Assembly (NCBI GenBank): GCA_025808875.1
Contig: CP075528.1
Span: 2,602,473 to 2,666,472, forward strand
Source of the DNA: Enhydrobacter sp.
GTDB lineage: Bacteria; Pseudomonadota; Alphaproteobacteria; Reyranellales; Reyranellaceae
Length of the DNA stretch: 64,000 nt
Direction of reading: 5' to 3'
Shown here: one piece after another, positions 39,961-50,570 of the stretch
Numbering within the stretch: position 1 is the first letter of the stretch
Layout of the letters: each line of letters opens with the position of its first letter
Position numbers and translations under genes: made by a program
Notes under the pieces: generated by a model
The model's input: only the letters and a program-made list of their open reading frames with translations
Told to the model about the DNA's origin: nothing
Database searches by the model: none

Positions 39961-40974
39961 TTAACGGGCCAAGTTGGCGATTTCGCGGGCCAGTTCGAGG
40001 AGCGAGAGGGGCGCGCAGCCCTCGGCCTTGTTGTTGGCGGTGATCCAGGTCCTGCGTCCCGCCTTGGATGCCCGAACCGCCATGCGCGCCAGGACACGCC
40101 GGGTCTCGCCGTCCTCGTCGACCAGCTTGTCGAACGGCTCGTATCGCTGGCGCGCGGCCTGATAGAGAAAACCCCGGTGCAGGTTCCAACGGACGATCAG
40201 GTCGCCGGGCGCCTCGCCATCCAGGACAGCCAGCGCGGCTTCCTGCCGTTCGACCTCGGGCATGCGATCATGGAGCCCGACACAGTAGCGCACGCCGACG
40301 CCGGCCAGCATGCGCATCAATCGCGGGGTGAGGAGCTCGGGGTTGCGCAATTCGATCGCATAGAGCGGCCGGCGCCCGCCGAGCTGCGCCGGCAGGGCGG
40401 CGAAGAACGCCGCCAGCCGCTCGACCAGGCTCGCCGCCTCCTCGACGAGGCCACGCGGCAGGGGCGAAATCTGGAACACCAGCGGCCCGGCCTTGCCCTC
40501 GAGTCCTTCCAGGCACGGCACGACGAATTCGCGCGCCGCAATGGCGGCATCGAGGAAGTGCGGATTGACCACCCGCCCCCTGCCCTGGTCGTCACGCATC
40601 AGGGCATCGCAGACGAGCGCAGGCGCCTTCACGACGAAACTGAAATGCGCGGGTACCTGGCCGGCGTAGCGCGCATAGTCGACGGTCGGGATCGGCGCGT
40701 AGAACGTGCGATCCAGGCTGACAGTGCGAAGCAGCGGGAACTGGGCGTAGGCGGCGAGCCCCTTGCGGCTCAGCGCGACCTGCGGATGCAGGCCGTCGTA
40801 GACCAGGTTGCGCCAGCCGGGGAAGAACCACGACGACGTGCCCAGCCGGATGTCGCGCGGCAACGCCGGCGCCTCGAGCAGGGGCGAATCGAGCGCCGGC
40901 CCGATCTCGCCGGGCGATGGTTTCGGACGCCGGGGCGGCGGCGGAGTCTCGAAGAGGCCGGGCTGCCGGCTCAA
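39961..40974 (-). CDS. DUF72 domain-containing protein (YecE-like)
   Basis: A 337-residue protein of the DUF72/YecE family, a TIM-barrel fold of unknown function. Family features are [16 protein letters not shown] near residue 44, then [35 protein letters not shown] and [13 protein letters not shown]. The start is a TTG (40974) overlapping the dnaE stop in TTGA, with GGAGGAG just upstream inside the dnaE end, so it is translated by coupling to dnaE. It stands between dnaE and rpsB. Confidence 0.85.
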   Translation of the reverse strand: MSRQPGLFETPPPPRRPKPSPGEIGPALDSPLLEAPALPRDIRLGTSSWFFPGWRNLVYDGLHPQVALSRKGLAAYAQFPLLRTVSLDRTFYAPIPTVDYARYAGQVPAHFSFVVKAPALVCDALMRDDQGRGRVVNPHFLDAAIAAREFVVPCLEGLEGKAGPLVFQISPLPRGLVEEAASLVERLAAFFAALPAQLGGRRPLYAIELRNPELLTPRLMRMLAGVGVRYCVGLHDRMPEVERQEAALAVLDGEAPGDLIVRWNLHRGFLYQAARQRYEPFDKLVDEDGETRRVLARMAVRASKAGRRTWITANNKAEGCAPLSLLELAREIANLAR

Positions 40975-43900
40975 ATCTCCTCCACCTGCATCACACCTGG
41001 CAGGCTGCCGATGGCGTCACGCAGCCCACCCGCGATCGAGTATGTGCCGGGAAGCGTCACTTCGGCTTCGGACTCGTCCGGCATCGGCACGACCAGCGTC
41101 ACCCTGCCTCGACCGCGCTTGCCCTCCAGGTGCTTGTGCAAGGCCTCGAGGGCGACCGGATCGGCCAGCACGATCCTCAGCCCGGCGGCGGCATGTGCCA
41201 CTGCATCCTCCAGTTTCTCAACCGTCTGCGCCGTGAGCTTCACCTGTTCGCCGTCGAGTCGCCCGTCGGCCGAGATCAGCACCGCCTGGCCCGCCTCGAG
41301 CAGGTTGCGTTTGCTGCCGAGCAGTTCGCTGAACACCGTGAGTTCGAAGGCACCCGACTGGTCCGAGCACTGCACAAACGCGAAGCGGTTGCCCTTGGCG
41401 GAGGTGCGCTCCATGCGATCGATCACCGTGCCGGCGAGCTTGATGCGACCCGCCACGCCGCGCGACAGCAAGGCCGGCAGGTCGGCCGCGCGCGTTACGC
41501 CCAACCGTTGCAGGCTGCGTTCGTAGGCCGCCAGCGGATGAGACGACAGATAGAAGCCGATGGCGGCAAATTCGTTCTGCAGCCGCTCCATGGGCGCCCA
41601 GTCCGACACCTTGGGCAGTTGTGGACGGCGCTGCGCGGTGTCGTCGCCGAACAGGCTGTTCTGGTCGCTGTCGCGCGTTTCGTGGATCGCCTGCGAGTGG
41701 CGGGTCAGCGCCTCGACGGCGCCGAACGCTTGCGCGCGGTTCTTGTTCAGCGTGTCGAAGGCACCGGCCCTCACGAGGCTCTCGAGCAGGCGCTTGTTGA
41801 GCACGCGCTGGTCCAGCCGCTCGGCGAAGTCGAACAGGTCCCTGAACGGTCCGTTGGCCTCGCGCTCCCCGGTCAGCCGGTTCATCGCTTCCCGTCCGAC
41901 GCCCTTGATGGCGGCAAGCGCGTAGCGGATGGCTTTCTTGCCGTCCGCCGCGCGCTCGACGGTGAACTCCGCCGACGAGCGGGTCACGTCGGGCGGCAGC
42001 AGTTCGATACCGAGTTTCTCGAGGTCGCGGCGATAGCCGTTGAGCTTGTCGACGTTGCCCATGTCGAGCGTCATCGTCGCTGCGAAGAACTCGACCGGAT
42101 GGTTCGCCTTCAGATAGGCAGTCTGATAGCAGACCAGCGCATAGGCCGCGGCATGGCTCTTGTTGAAGCCGTAGCCCGCGAACTTGTCGACCTGATCGAA
42201 GATCGACGACGCCCGGCTCTCTTCGACGCCGTTCTTCTTGGCGCCCTCGATGAAGTTCGCGCGCTGGGCGTCCATTTCGGCCTTGATCTTCTTGCCCATC
42301 GCCCGGCGCAGCAAGTCGGCGCCGCCCAGCGTATAGCCGGAGAGCACCTGGGCAATCTGCATGACCTGCTCCTGGTAGATCATGATGCCGTAGGTCTCCT
42401 TCAGGATTCCCTCGAGCATCGGATGCAGGTAGTCGGGTCGCTCCTCGCCGTGCTTGCGCTTGATGTAGCTCGGGATGTTCTCCATCGGCCCCGGGCGATA
42501 GAGCGCGACGACGGCGATGATGTCCTCGAAGCGGTCCGGCTTCAGCTTGCGCAGCACGTCGCGCATGCCGTTGCCTTCGAGCTGGAACACCCCCGACCCG
42601 TCGCCGCGCGCCAGCAGTTCGAACGACTTGCGGTCGTCGAGCGGCAGCTTGGCGATGTCGATCCTGTCGCGACCGATGAGCGCGCACGCCTTCTCGATCA
42701 CCGTCAGCGTCTTGAGGCCGAGGAAGTCGAACTTCACCAGCCCGGCACTCTCGACCCACTTCATGTTGAATTGCGTCGCCGGCAGCGATTCCTTGTTGTC
42801 GGAATCGCGGAAAAGCGGCACCAGCTCGTCGAGCGGCCTGTCGCCGATCACCACGCCGGCGGCGTGGGTCGAGGCATTGCGATAGAGGCCCTCGAGCTGA
42901 AGCGCGAGGTCGATCAGGCGCTTGATCTCCTCGTCGGCGACGTACTGCTCCTTCAGCAGCTGCTCGGTTTCCAGCGCCTTGGCCAGGGTCACCGGATTGG
43001 CCGGGTTGTTGGGCACCAGCTTGCAGATACGGTCGACCTGGCCGTAGGGCATGCCGAGGACGCGGCCGACGTCGCGCAACACGGCGCGCGCCTGCAGCTT
43101 GCCGAAGGTGATGATCGCCGCCACGCGGTCTCGGCCGTATTCGTCGCGCACGTAGCGGATCACCTGATCGCGCTTGTCCTGGCAGAAGTCGATGTCGAAG
43201 TCCGGCATCGACACGCGCTCGGGATTGAGGAAGCGCTCGAACAGCAGGCCCCAGCGCAGCGGGTCGAGGTCGGTGATCTTGAGCGACCAGGCCACCAGCG
43301 ACCCGGCCCCCGAGCCACGGCCGGGCCCGACCGGCACGTCGTGGTCCTTGGCCCACTGGATGAAGTCGGCGACGATCAGGAAGTAGCCCGCGAATCCCAT
43401 CTTCTCGATCATGTCGAGTTCGTAGGCGAGCCGGTGCTCGTACTTCTCGAACGCGATCTCGCCGGACAGACGCCCCGCCGCGTTGAGCTCGTCCAGCCCC
43501 TTCCGCGCGAGCAACCGCAGCGCTTCGCCCTCCGAGCGCCCGCCGAGCTTGGTGTAGCTCGGCAGTATCGGCTTGCGCGGCAGGGGCATGTAGGCGCAGC
43601 GTCGGGCGATCGCCAGGGTGTTGTCGCAGGCCTCGGGAAGATCGGCGAACAGCCGACGCATCTCGTCGGCCGACTTGAAGTAGTGCTCGTCGGTGAGGCG
43701 TCGCCGGTTTGGATCGTCGATGTGGGCACCCTGCTCGATGCACAACAGCACGTCGTGCGCCTCGTGCATCTCCCGCCTGGGAAAATGCACGTCGTTGGTT
43801 GCGACGAGCGGCAGGCCGCGCTGGTAGGCCAGGTCGAGCAGTGGCTCCTCGATGCGGCGTTCGGCGTCTTCGCCGTGGCGCTGGACCTCGACGTAGAGCC

Positions 43901-44417
43901 GATCGCCGAACACCCGCTGCAGCCGTTCGACGAGGTGGGCCGCTGCGGGCGCCTGGCCGGCCCCCAACAGCCGTCCGATCGCGCTGCTCGTGCTACCGAC
44001 GAACGCCAGCAGGCCGTCGCCGTGGCCTTCGAGCTCGGAAAACGGCAAGGCCGCCAGCGCCCCCAGCTTGAAGTCGAGATGCGAGCGGCTGACGAGCCGC
44101 ATCAGGTTGCGATAGCCCTCCTCGCTCTGGACGAGCAGCGTCAACCAATCGACTGCCGGCAGCTTGCCGGCGACCGCGATCCCGCCCTCCTCCTCGCGGC
44201 GGATGGCAAGGTCGCACCCGACGATCGGTTGCACGCCTCCCTTGGCGGCATACTGGGAGAATTCCAGCGCGCCGAACAGGTTGTTGCGGTCGGTGACGGC
44301 GACGGCCGGCATCGCCTGTGCCGTGGCGAGCGACACGATGGTATCGATCTTGTTCGCGCCTTCGGTCAGCGAATAGGCGGAGCGGACCTTGAGATGGACG
44401 AAGTCGGCGATGGCCAT
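40971..44417 (-). CDS. dnaE: DNA polymerase III subunit alpha
   Basis: Catalytic subunit of the replicative polymerase. It has 1148 residues. The N-terminal PHP domain (about 1-280) begins FVHLKVRSAYSLTEGA, where many homologues have His in place of this Arg, consistent with an inactive PHP site. The palm holds the catalytic aspartates in PDFDIDF (Asp406, 408 and 410), with GRGSGAGSLVAWSL and FNKSHAAAYALVCYQTAYLKANHP also conserved. The C-terminal OB-fold region is near 980-1080. It ends by overlapping the DUF72 gene by four bases and is followed upstream on the same strand by lolD. Confidence 0.96.
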   Translation of the reverse strand: MAIADFVHLKVRSAYSLTEGANKIDTIVSLATAQAMPAVAVTDRNNLFGALEFSQYAAKGGVQPIVGCDLAIRREEEGGIAVAGKLPAVDWLTLLVQSEEGYRNLMRLVSRSHLDFKLGALAALPFSELEGHGDGLLAFVGSTSSAIGRLLGAGQAPAAAHLVERLQRVFGDRLYVEVQRHGEDAERRIEEPLLDLAYQRGLPLVATNDVHFPRREMHEAHDVLLCIEQGAHIDDPNRRRLTDEHYFKSADEMRRLFADLPEACDNTLAIARRCAYMPLPRKPILPSYTKLGGRSEGEALRLLARKGLDELNAAGRLSGEIAFEKYEHRLAYELDMIEKMGFAGYFLIVADFIQWAKDHDVPVGPGRGSGAGSLVAWSLKITDLDPLRWGLLFERFLNPERVSMPDFDIDFCQDKRDQVIRYVRDEYGRDRVAAIITFGKLQARAVLRDVGRVLGMPYGQVDRICKLVPNNPANPVTLAKALETEQLLKEQYVADEEIKRLIDLALQLEGLYRNASTHAAGVVIGDRPLDELVPLFRDSDNKESLPATQFNMKWVESAGLVKFDFLGLKTLTVIEKACALIGRDRIDIAKLPLDDRKSFELLARGDGSGVFQLEGNGMRDVLRKLKPDRFEDIIAVVALYRPGPMENIPSYIKRKHGEERPDYLHPMLEGILKETYGIMIYQEQVMQIAQVLSGYTLGGADLLRRAMGKKIKAEMDAQRANFIEGAKKNGVEESRASSIFDQVDKFAGYGFNKSHAAAYALVCYQTAYLKANHPVEFFAATMTLDMGNVDKLNGYRRDLEKLGIELLPPDVTRSSAEFTVERAADGKKAIRYALAAIKGVGREAMNRLTGEREANGPFRDLFDFAERLDQRVLNKRLLESLVRAGAFDTLNKNRAQAFGAVEALTRHSQAIHETRDSDQNSLFGDDTAQRRPQLPKVSDWAPMERLQNEFAAIGFYLSSHPLAAYERSLQRLGVTRAADLPALLSRGVAGRIKLAGTVIDRMERTSAKGNRFAFVQCSDQSGAFELTVFSELLGSKRNLLEAGQAVLISADGRLDGEQVKLTAQTVEKLEDAVAHAAAGLRIVLADPVALEALHKHLEGKRGRGRVTLVVPMPDESEAEVTLPGTYSIAGGLRDAIGSLPGVMQVEEI

Positions 44418-44448
44418 GCTGCATCATCGCCGCCGATCCTGTGGAAAG

Positions 44449-45132
44449 TTAGGCGAATAGCGTGCCGTCGCGCAGCGTCACGGTGCGATCCACCCGCGCG
44501 GCCAGCTCCGGATTGTGAGTGGCGATCAGCGCGGCCATGCCGGTTTCACGGACCAGGGCGAGGAGCTGGCGGAAAACGCCGTCGGCCGTCGTTGCATCGA
44601 GGTTGCCCGTCGGTTCGTCGGCCAGCAGCACGCGCGGCGCATTGGCCACGGCCCGCGCGATCGCGACGCGCTGCTGCTCGCCGCCCGACATTCGCCCCGG
44701 CCGATGATCGGCGCGCTCGGCCAGCTGGACCATGGCGAGCAGCTCGATGCCTCTGCGCCGGGCCTCGTTCCGCGACAGGCCGTTCAGCATCTGCGGCAGC
44801 ATCACGTTCTCGAGGGCGGAGAACTCGGGAAGCAGGTGATGGTACTGGTAGACGAAGCCGAGGAAGCGCCGGCGCAGGGCCGTCCGCTCCCGGTCGCTCA
44901 GGATGCTGGCCGGGCGGCCGTCGAGCACGACCTCGCCCTTGTCCGGCCGTTCCAGCAATCCGGCGATGTGGAGCAAGGTCGACTTGCCGCTGCCGGACTG
45001 GCCGACCAGCGCCACGATCTCGCCGGGGTGCAGATCGAGGCTGACGCCGCGCAGGACGTGCAGCCTGCGGTCTCCCTGCACGAAGGTGCGCTCGACGCCA
45101 CGCAGCGACAGCGCTTCGGTCCGGTCATTCAT
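44449..45132 (-). CDS. lolD: lipoprotein-releasing ABC transporter ATP-binding protein LolD
   Basis: Cytoplasmic ATPase of the LolCDE complex, which extracts outer-membrane lipoproteins from the inner membrane and hands them to LolA. It has 227 residues. Walker A is GQSGSGKST, the signature is [14 protein letters not shown] and Walker B is [12 protein letters not shown], with His in IATHNPELA. The ATG at 45132 overlaps the stop of the upstream permease gene by eight bases in ATGAATGA, pointing to translational coupling. Confidence 0.94.
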   Translation of the reverse strand: MNDRTEALSLRGVERTFVQGDRRLHVLRGVSLDLHPGEIVALVGQSGSGKSTLLHIAGLLERPDKGEVVLDGRPASILSDRERTALRRRFLGFVYQYHHLLPEFSALENVMLPQMLNGLSRNEARRRGIELLAMVQLAERADHRPGRMSGGEQQRVAIARAVANAPRVLLADEPTGNLDATTADGVFRQLLALVRETGMAALIATHNPELAARVDRTVTLRDGTLFA

Positions 45133-46381
45133 GGCGCAACCCCTCGATCGGCTCGATCCGCGTGCTGCGCCACGCCGGATAGGCGGCCGCCGCCAGCGAC
45201 AGCAGCACCGCCACGGCGACGATCGACACCACTTCGGAAGCCTCGACGCGGACCGGGACGGCGGTGATGAAGTCGACTTCGGCGGCACCGCTGCCCGGCG
45301 CCGTGACGCTCGAGAGCCATCGCCCGATCGCCGGCATGTTGGCGCAGATCGCCAGCCCCAGCGCGGCACCGGCCGCGGTGCCGACGAGGCCGACCGCGGC
45401 CGCTGCCATGAAGAAGATGCGCACGATCGAGCCCGGCGATGCCCCCATCGTGCGCAGGATCGAGATGCTGCCGCGCTTGACGCGCACCAGCATCGTGAAG
45501 CTCGCGATGACGTTCATGGCGGCCACCAGGACGATCAGCGACAGGATGATGAACATCATCACGCGCTCGACCTGCAGGGCGCCGACGAAGCGGGAATTCA
45601 AGGCGAGCCAGTCGGCGATCTCGAGATCTTCGCGCCCGAGCGAGCGCCGCAGCCATGCCGCCGCGTCGGGCGCCCGAGCGGGATCGGCGAGCTGCAGGTC
45701 GAGCGAGCTCACCGTCCGCGGTTCGAGTTCGAGGTCCTCCTCGAGCTTGTCGAGTGGCACGAACACCAGGTTGGAGTCGAACTCGAAGCGCTTGGTGAGG
45801 AAGCTGCCGAGGACGGTGTAGTCGGAGTAGCGCGGCGCGATCGTCCCCGACTCGTTCAGGCGATGGGTCGCGAGCGTCACGGTGTCGCCGACGCTCAGGT
45901 TCAGGGCCTGGCGCAAGCGGTCTCCCATCACCACGCCGCGTCCCGTGCCGAACTCCCCCGTCCCTCCCTCGACCAGGTTGCGGGTGACGATGTCGCGCGA
46001 CAGCAGATCCTCGGTCCGCACGCCCCGCAGCATGGCTCCCCTGGTCTGGCCGTCGGCACTCGCCAGGGCCTGCCGCTCAAGCGTTAGGCGCACCGCCGTC
46101 ACGCCCGGCGCCGCGCGGAGCTTCGCCACGAGGTCGGCATCGGCGCGCAGGCTGCCCGATTGCCCGGTCACCACGACGTGGCCGTTCATGCCGATGATCC
46201 GGCCGACCAGGCTCTCGCGGAAGCCACCCATCACCGACAGCACCACGATCAGGGTGGCGACACCGAGAGCGACGCCGATCAGGGAGAAGATCGCGATGAA
46301 GGAGACGAAGCCTTCCCGCTGCCGCGTCGCGAGGTAGCGCCAGGCGAGCCAGCGCTCGACGGGTCCGGCCGCGTCACTCAC
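45125..46381 (-). CDS. LolC/LolE-family lipoprotein-releasing permease (second copy)
   Basis: Membrane subunit of the LolCDE exporter. It has 418 residues: membrane segment 1 at about 22-45 ([23 protein letters not shown]), a large MacB-type periplasmic domain (about 55-265) and three C-terminal FtsX-type helices, ending [14 protein letters not shown]. The GTG start at 46381 overlaps the stop of the first permease by eight bases in GTGAGTGA. Its order after the first permease and before lolD matches the Lol operon. LolC or LolE cannot be assigned from sequence alone. Confidence 0.9.
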   Translation of the reverse strand: MSDAAGPVERWLAWRYLATRQREGFVSFIAIFSLIGVALGVATLIVVLSVMGGFRESLVGRIIGMNGHVVVTGQSGSLRADADLVAKLRAAPGVTAVRLTLERQALASADGQTRGAMLRGVRTEDLLSRDIVTRNLVEGGTGEFGTGRGVVMGDRLRQALNLSVGDTVTLATHRLNESGTIAPRYSDYTVLGSFLTKRFEFDSNLVFVPLDKLEEDLELEPRTVSSLDLQLADPARAPDAAAWLRRSLGREDLEIADWLALNSRFVGALQVERVMMFIILSLIVLVAAMNVIASFTMLVRVKRGSISILRTMGASPGSIVRIFFMAAAAVGLVGTAAGAALGLAICANMPAIGRWLSSVTAPGSGAAEVDFITAVPVRVEASEVVSIVAVAVLLSLAAAAYPAWRSTRIEPIEGLRHE

Positions 46382-47687
46382 GGCGCAGCCCTTCGACCGG
46401 ATCGAGGCGGGACGCCCGCGCGGCCGGATAGAGTGACGCCACCAGGGCGAAGACCATCGCCATCGCGGCGATCGCGGCGACCTCCATCCAGTCGATGTGC
46501 GCCGGTATCTCGGCCAGCAGATAGAGCGTCTCGTCGAACAGCACCAGGCCGAAGGCGCTCTGCAGCCATTGCCGCACGGCCTCGATGTTGGCGGCGAAGG
46601 CCACACCCAGCGCCACCCCCAGGACGGTGCCGACGCCGCCGATCGCCAGCCCGTCCAGAAGGAAGAGACGCATGATGGCGCCGCGCGTCGCCCCCATCGT
46701 GCGCAGGATGGCGATGTCGTTGGACTTGGTCCGCACCAGCATCACCATGCTGGAGACGATATTGAAGGCCGCCACCAGCACGATCATCGTCAGCACGAGG
46801 AACATCACGTTGGTCTGCGCCTGGATGGCGGCGAAGAAGCCGAAATTGGCCTGCAGCCAGTCGAACACCCATCCGAGCGGGCCGACGGCCTGCATCACCT
46901 TCGGGCGGACGTCGGCGGCCGATGCGCCGTCGGCGAGGAAGATCTCGATGGTGCTGATCCTCTTGCCGAGATTGAGCAGGTGCTGGACATCGACCATGGG
47001 CGCATAGACGAAGTTGGCGTCGTAGTCGTACATGCCGGCGCAGAAGATCGCCGTCACCCGGGCGGACGCCGAGCGCGGCATGACGCCGAGCGGCGTCGCC
47101 ACCGAGACGGGCGACAGCAGATGGAGGCGATCTCCCACCTTCAACCCCATCAGGTCGGCGAAGCGCCGGCCGACGGCCACCGTGAAGGTGTCGCCGAAGC
47201 CATCGAGGCTGCCCCAATCCACCGCCTTGTCGTCGCCGCCGCGGCACAGGCGGCGATAGCGTTCGCGCTGCGCGGCGGGTCCCTCGATCGCCGTCGCCAG
47301 CGGCATGCGCTCGCGCAGGTCGGACGGCTCGATGCCACGCAACAGCACGCCACGCACACGATCGCCGGCGATAGCGATGACCTGCCCTTCCGCCGACGGC
47401 GTCGCCGCGGCCACGCCGGGAACGGCCCTGATCCTCGCCAGCAGGCCGGCATCGGCGACGAGGCCGCCACGACTGCCCTGCACGCCGAGCTGCCCGCTGA
47501 CGCTCGACATCTGGCGCAGCATTTCGATGCGAAAGCCGTTCATCACCGACATGACGACGATCAGCGTGCCCACGCCGAGCGCGATGCCGATCAGCGAGAA
47601 GGCGGCGATCACCGAGATGAAGCCCTCCTCCCGCCGCGCCCGCAGGTAGCGGAAGGCAACCAGTCGTTCGACGGCGGCGAAGACCAT
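46374..47687 (-). CDS. LolC/LolE-family lipoprotein-releasing permease (first copy)
   Basis: Membrane subunit of the same exporter. It has 437 residues, with AFSLIGIALGVGTLIVVMSVMNGF in place of the first helix, a MacB-type periplasmic domain (about 50-280) and FtsX-type helices to the end at [13 protein letters not shown]. It is clearly related to the next gene but differs along most of its length, so this is an old duplication. Many alphaproteobacteria carry one LolC/E-type (LolF) permease, so two copies are notable. The start at 47687 lies three bases after the proS stop. Confidence 0.9.
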   Translation of the reverse strand: MVFAAVERLVAFRYLRARREEGFISVIAAFSLIGIALGVGTLIVVMSVMNGFRIEMLRQMSSVSGQLGVQGSRGGLVADAGLLARIRAVPGVAAATPSAEGQVIAIAGDRVRGVLLRGIEPSDLRERMPLATAIEGPAAQRERYRRLCRGGDDKAVDWGSLDGFGDTFTVAVGRRFADLMGLKVGDRLHLLSPVSVATPLGVMPRSASARVTAIFCAGMYDYDANFVYAPMVDVQHLLNLGKRISTIEIFLADGASAADVRPKVMQAVGPLGWVFDWLQANFGFFAAIQAQTNVMFLVLTMIVLVAAFNIVSSMVMLVRTKSNDIAILRTMGATRGAIMRLFLLDGLAIGGVGTVLGVALGVAFAANIEAVRQWLQSAFGLVLFDETLYLLAEIPAHIDWMEVAAIAAMAMVFALVASLYPAARASRLDPVEGLRRE

Positions 47688-47690
47688 GCG

Positions 47691-49004
47691 TCAGGCGAAG
47701 CGCGCCACGATCTGCCCGGGCGGCAGTTCCTCGCGCACGCCGGTCTTGCGGTTCTTCAGCTCGACCTTGCCCGCCGCGAGGCCCTTGGGGCCGACGATCG
47801 CCTGCCAGGGGATGCCGATCAGGTCCATGTCGGCGAACTTGGCGCCCGGCCGCAGGTCGCGGTCGTCGTGCAGGACGTCGACACCCTTGGCCCGCAGCGC
47901 CGCGTAGAGCTTGTCGCAGGCCGCGGCGACGGCGCCGTCGTCGGGCTTGAGGTTGACGATGGCGACGCGGAACGGCGCCACCGATTCGGGCCACACGATG
48001 CCCGCATCGTCGTGGCTCGCCTCGATGATGCCGCCGACCAGGCGCGACACGCCGATGCCGTAGGAACCCATCTCGACCGTCACCGGTTCGCCCTTGGGGC
48101 CCGCGATCACGGCGTTCATCGGCTTGGAGTACCTGGTGCCGAAGTAGAAGATGTGGCCGACCTCAATGCCGCGGGCGGCGAGGCGTTGGTCCTCCGGCAG
48201 CTTCTCGAACGCCGCCTTGTCGTGCATCTCGTCGGTCGCGGCGTAGAGCGACGTCCATTCGTTCACGATGGACTGCAGATCCGAGCCGTAGTCGATCGTC
48301 CGGCTCAGGATGTCCTTGTCGACCAGGCCTTTGTGGCAGAACACCGCGCTCTCGCCAGTTTCCGCCAGGACGATGAACTCGTGGCTGAGATCGCCGCCGA
48401 TCGGCCCGGTGTCGGCGCGCATCGGGATCGCCTTCAGACCCATGCGGGCGAAGGTGCGCAGGTAGGCGACGAACATCTTGTTGTAGGAATGCGTCGCGCC
48501 TGCCTTGTCGAGGTCGAAGGAATAGTTGTCCTTCATCAGGAACTCGCGGCCGCGCATCACGCCGAAACGCGGTCGCACTTCGTCGCGGAATTTCCACTGT
48601 ATGTGGTAGAGGTTCCGGGGCAGGTCGCGATAGCTCTTCACGCCGTCGCGGAAGAGCACGGTGATCATCTCCTCGTTGGTCGGCCCGAACAGCATCTCGC
48701 GGTCGTGCCGGTCCTTGATCCGCAGCATCTCCGGGCCATAGGCGTCATAGCGGCCGCTCTCGCGCCACAGATCGGCCGACTGGATGGTCGGCATCAGCAC
48801 TTCCTGGGCGCCCGACGCGTCCTGCTCCTCGCGCACGATGCGCTCGATGTTCTTCAGCACGCGGAAACCCAGAGGCAGCCAGGCGTAGATGCCGGCGCTG
48901 GTCTGGCGGACCAGCCCGGCGCGCAGCATCAGGCGGTGTGAAACGATCTGCGCCTCGGCCGGCGTCTCCTTCAGGGTGGGCAGGAAATACTGGCTCATCC
49001 GCAT
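47691..49004 (-). CDS. proS: proline--tRNA ligase
   Basis: Class II tRNA synthetase that charges tRNA-Pro. It has 437 residues, the short alphaproteobacterial form without the editing insertion seen in E. coli. Motif 2 is around [21 protein letters not shown], and motif 3 is [17 protein letters not shown] with a C-terminal anticodon domain (about 330-437). The ATG at 49004 ([11 protein letters not shown]) is preferred over an upstream in-frame start. It is divergent from the permease at 49151 and heads the lol operon. Confidence 0.95.
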   Translation of the reverse strand: MRMSQYFLPTLKETPAEAQIVSHRLMLRAGLVRQTSAGIYAWLPLGFRVLKNIERIVREEQDASGAQEVLMPTIQSADLWRESGRYDAYGPEMLRIKDRHDREMLFGPTNEEMITVLFRDGVKSYRDLPRNLYHIQWKFRDEVRPRFGVMRGREFLMKDNYSFDLDKAGATHSYNKMFVAYLRTFARMGLKAIPMRADTGPIGGDLSHEFIVLAETGESAVFCHKGLVDKDILSRTIDYGSDLQSIVNEWTSLYAATDEMHDKAAFEKLPEDQRLAARGIEVGHIFYFGTRYSKPMNAVIAGPKGEPVTVEMGSYGIGVSRLVGGIIEASHDDAGIVWPESVAPFRVAIVNLKPDDGAVAAACDKLYAALRAKGVDVLHDDRDLRPGAKFADMDLIGIPWQAIVGPKGLAAGKVELKNRKTGVREELPPGQIVARFA

Positions 49005-49150
49005 GCTGAATCGGTCCTCGCTGGGCGCTTCCGGGGGCGGCGCGGACTGTAGGGAACGGTCCCCCGCTTGGCAAACCGCAGCGGCGGCGACTGGATTTGC
49101 ACAGGCCGATGCCCGCACACTGCCCGCAATATCGGGGGAGATACCAACGA

Positions 49151-50443
49151 ATGCTCGAGCAGATATTCAAGCTGAGCGAGAACAGGACGACGGTGCGAAC
49201 GGAGCTCGTGGCCGGACTCACGACCTTTCTCACCATGGCCTACATCATCTTCGTCAATCCACAGATCCTGAGCGCCGCCAAGATGCCGGGGGACGCGGTG
49301 TTCGTCTCGACCTGCGTCGCCGCCGCCGTCGGCTGCTTCCTGATGGCGTTCCTCGCCAACTATCCGATCGCGCTCGCGCCGGGCATGGGGTTGAACGCCT
49401 ACTTCGCCTTCGGCGTGGTGGGTGGCATGGGCTTCAGCTGGCAGGTGGCGCTGGGCTGCGTGTTCCTGTCGGGCATCCTGTTCTTCATCATCAGCGTGCT
49501 GCCGCTGCGCGAATGGATCGTCAACGCGATCCCGAAGTCGCTCAAGATGGCGATCGCCGCCGGCATCGGCCTGTTCCTGGCGCTGATCGCACTCAAGAAC
49601 GCCGGCATCGTCATCGGCAGCGAGGCCACGCTCGTGAAGCACGGCAATCTGGCGAGCTGGCCGGTCGCCATGGCGACCCTGGGATTCTTCCTCATCGTCG
49701 CCCTCGAGCATCGCCGGATCATCGGCGGCGTCATCATCGGCATCCTCGCCGTCACCATCGCCTCCATCCTGATGGGTCATCAGAAGTTCGGCGGCATCTT
49801 CGACATACCGCCCTCGATCGGCCCCGTCTTCCTGCAGATGGACCTGGCGGGCGCCTTCCATGTCGGTCTGATCACCGTGGTTTTCGCCTTCCTGTTCGTC
49901 GACCTGTTCGACAACACCGGCACGCTGATCGCGCTCGCTCATCGCGCCGGCTTCATGCGGCCGGACGGCACCGTGCCGCGCCTGCGCGGCGCCCTGCTCG
50001 CCGACAGCGGCGCCGCCATGGCCGGTGCCGCGATCGGCACCTCGACCACGACGAGCTACATCGAGAGCGCCGCAGGCATCAATTCGGGCGGCCGGACCGG
50101 CCTGACCGCGGCAACCGTCGGCGTGCTCTTCCTGCTGGCGCTGTTCGTGTCACCCCTCGCCGGCTCGATCCCCGCCTATGCCACCGCACCGGCGCTGCTC
50201 TATGTCGCCAGCCTGCTGGCACGCGGGCTCGTCGAGATCGAATGGAACGACATCACCGAGGCCGCGCCCGCCGTCATCACGGCGCTGGCGATGCCGTTCA
50301 CCTTCTCGATCGCCGAAGGGATCGCCTTCGGATTCATTTCGTACGCCGGCATCAAGCTGGTTGCCGGACGCTGGCAGGATATCCATCCCGCCGTCGCCAC
50401 CCTCGCTGTGCTGTTCGTGATCAAGTACGTGGTGATCGGATGA
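49151..50443 (+). CDS. NCS2 family nucleobase permease (AzgA/PbuG-like)
   Basis: Inner membrane permease of 430 residues with 12-14 membrane segments, resembling AzgA-type guanine/hypoxanthine/adenine transporters. The signature [16 protein letters not shown] is at the N terminus, and [23 protein letters not shown] in the middle ([11 protein letters not shown] is the conserved loop). The ATG at 49151 is the family start. It is the only plus-strand gene between proS and DUF1467, which are otherwise neighbours on the minus strand in related gene orders, so it may be an insertion. A candidate small RNA follows. Confidence 0.9.
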   Translation: MLEQIFKLSENRTTVRTELVAGLTTFLTMAYIIFVNPQILSAAKMPGDAVFVSTCVAAAVGCFLMAFLANYPIALAPGMGLNAYFAFGVVGGMGFSWQVALGCVFLSGILFFIISVLPLREWIVNAIPKSLKMAIAAGIGLFLALIALKNAGIVIGSEATLVKHGNLASWPVAMATLGFFLIVALEHRRIIGGVIIGILAVTIASILMGHQKFGGIFDIPPSIGPVFLQMDLAGAFHVGLITVVFAFLFVDLFDNTGTLIALAHRAGFMRPDGTVPRLRGALLADSGAAMAGAAIGTSTTTSYIESAAGINSGGRTGLTAATVGVLFLLALFVSPLAGSIPAYATAPALLYVASLLARGLVEIEWNDITEAAPAVITALAMPFTFSIAEGIAFGFISYAGIKLVAGRWQDIHPAVATLAVLFVIKYVVIG

Positions 50444-50535
50444 TCAGACAACGGACGCGGAAATTTGTTTGATGTCGAACGACTCGCCGCGTTAACAATC
50501 GTTCTAATCGGCAGAAGCCACCGAAATAAAAGGTC

Positions 50536-50564
50536 TTGGCAATCGTCATGCCGCCATGTACACA
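50536..50564 (+). promoter_or_regulatory. possible promoter of a small RNA
   Basis: TTGGCA (50536-50541) and TACACA (50559-50564) are 17 bases apart, upstream of the candidate RNA ending at the terminator near 50.67 kb. The -10 is a weak match. A second pair, TTGATG and TTAACA, with 17 bases between, lies about 70 bases further upstream. Confidence 0.35.
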
Positions 50565-50570
50565 GCCTAC

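Noticed and set aside
40917..45044. A 1375-codon open frame on the plus strand opposite dnaE and lolD; similar long antisense frames at 54306-57539, 57340-59523, 46497-48941 and 60350-62764
   Set aside because: They run exactly opposite well-supported genes, are rich in Arg, Gly, His and Gln, and show no family resemblance. In high-GC DNA the antisense frame often lacks stops.
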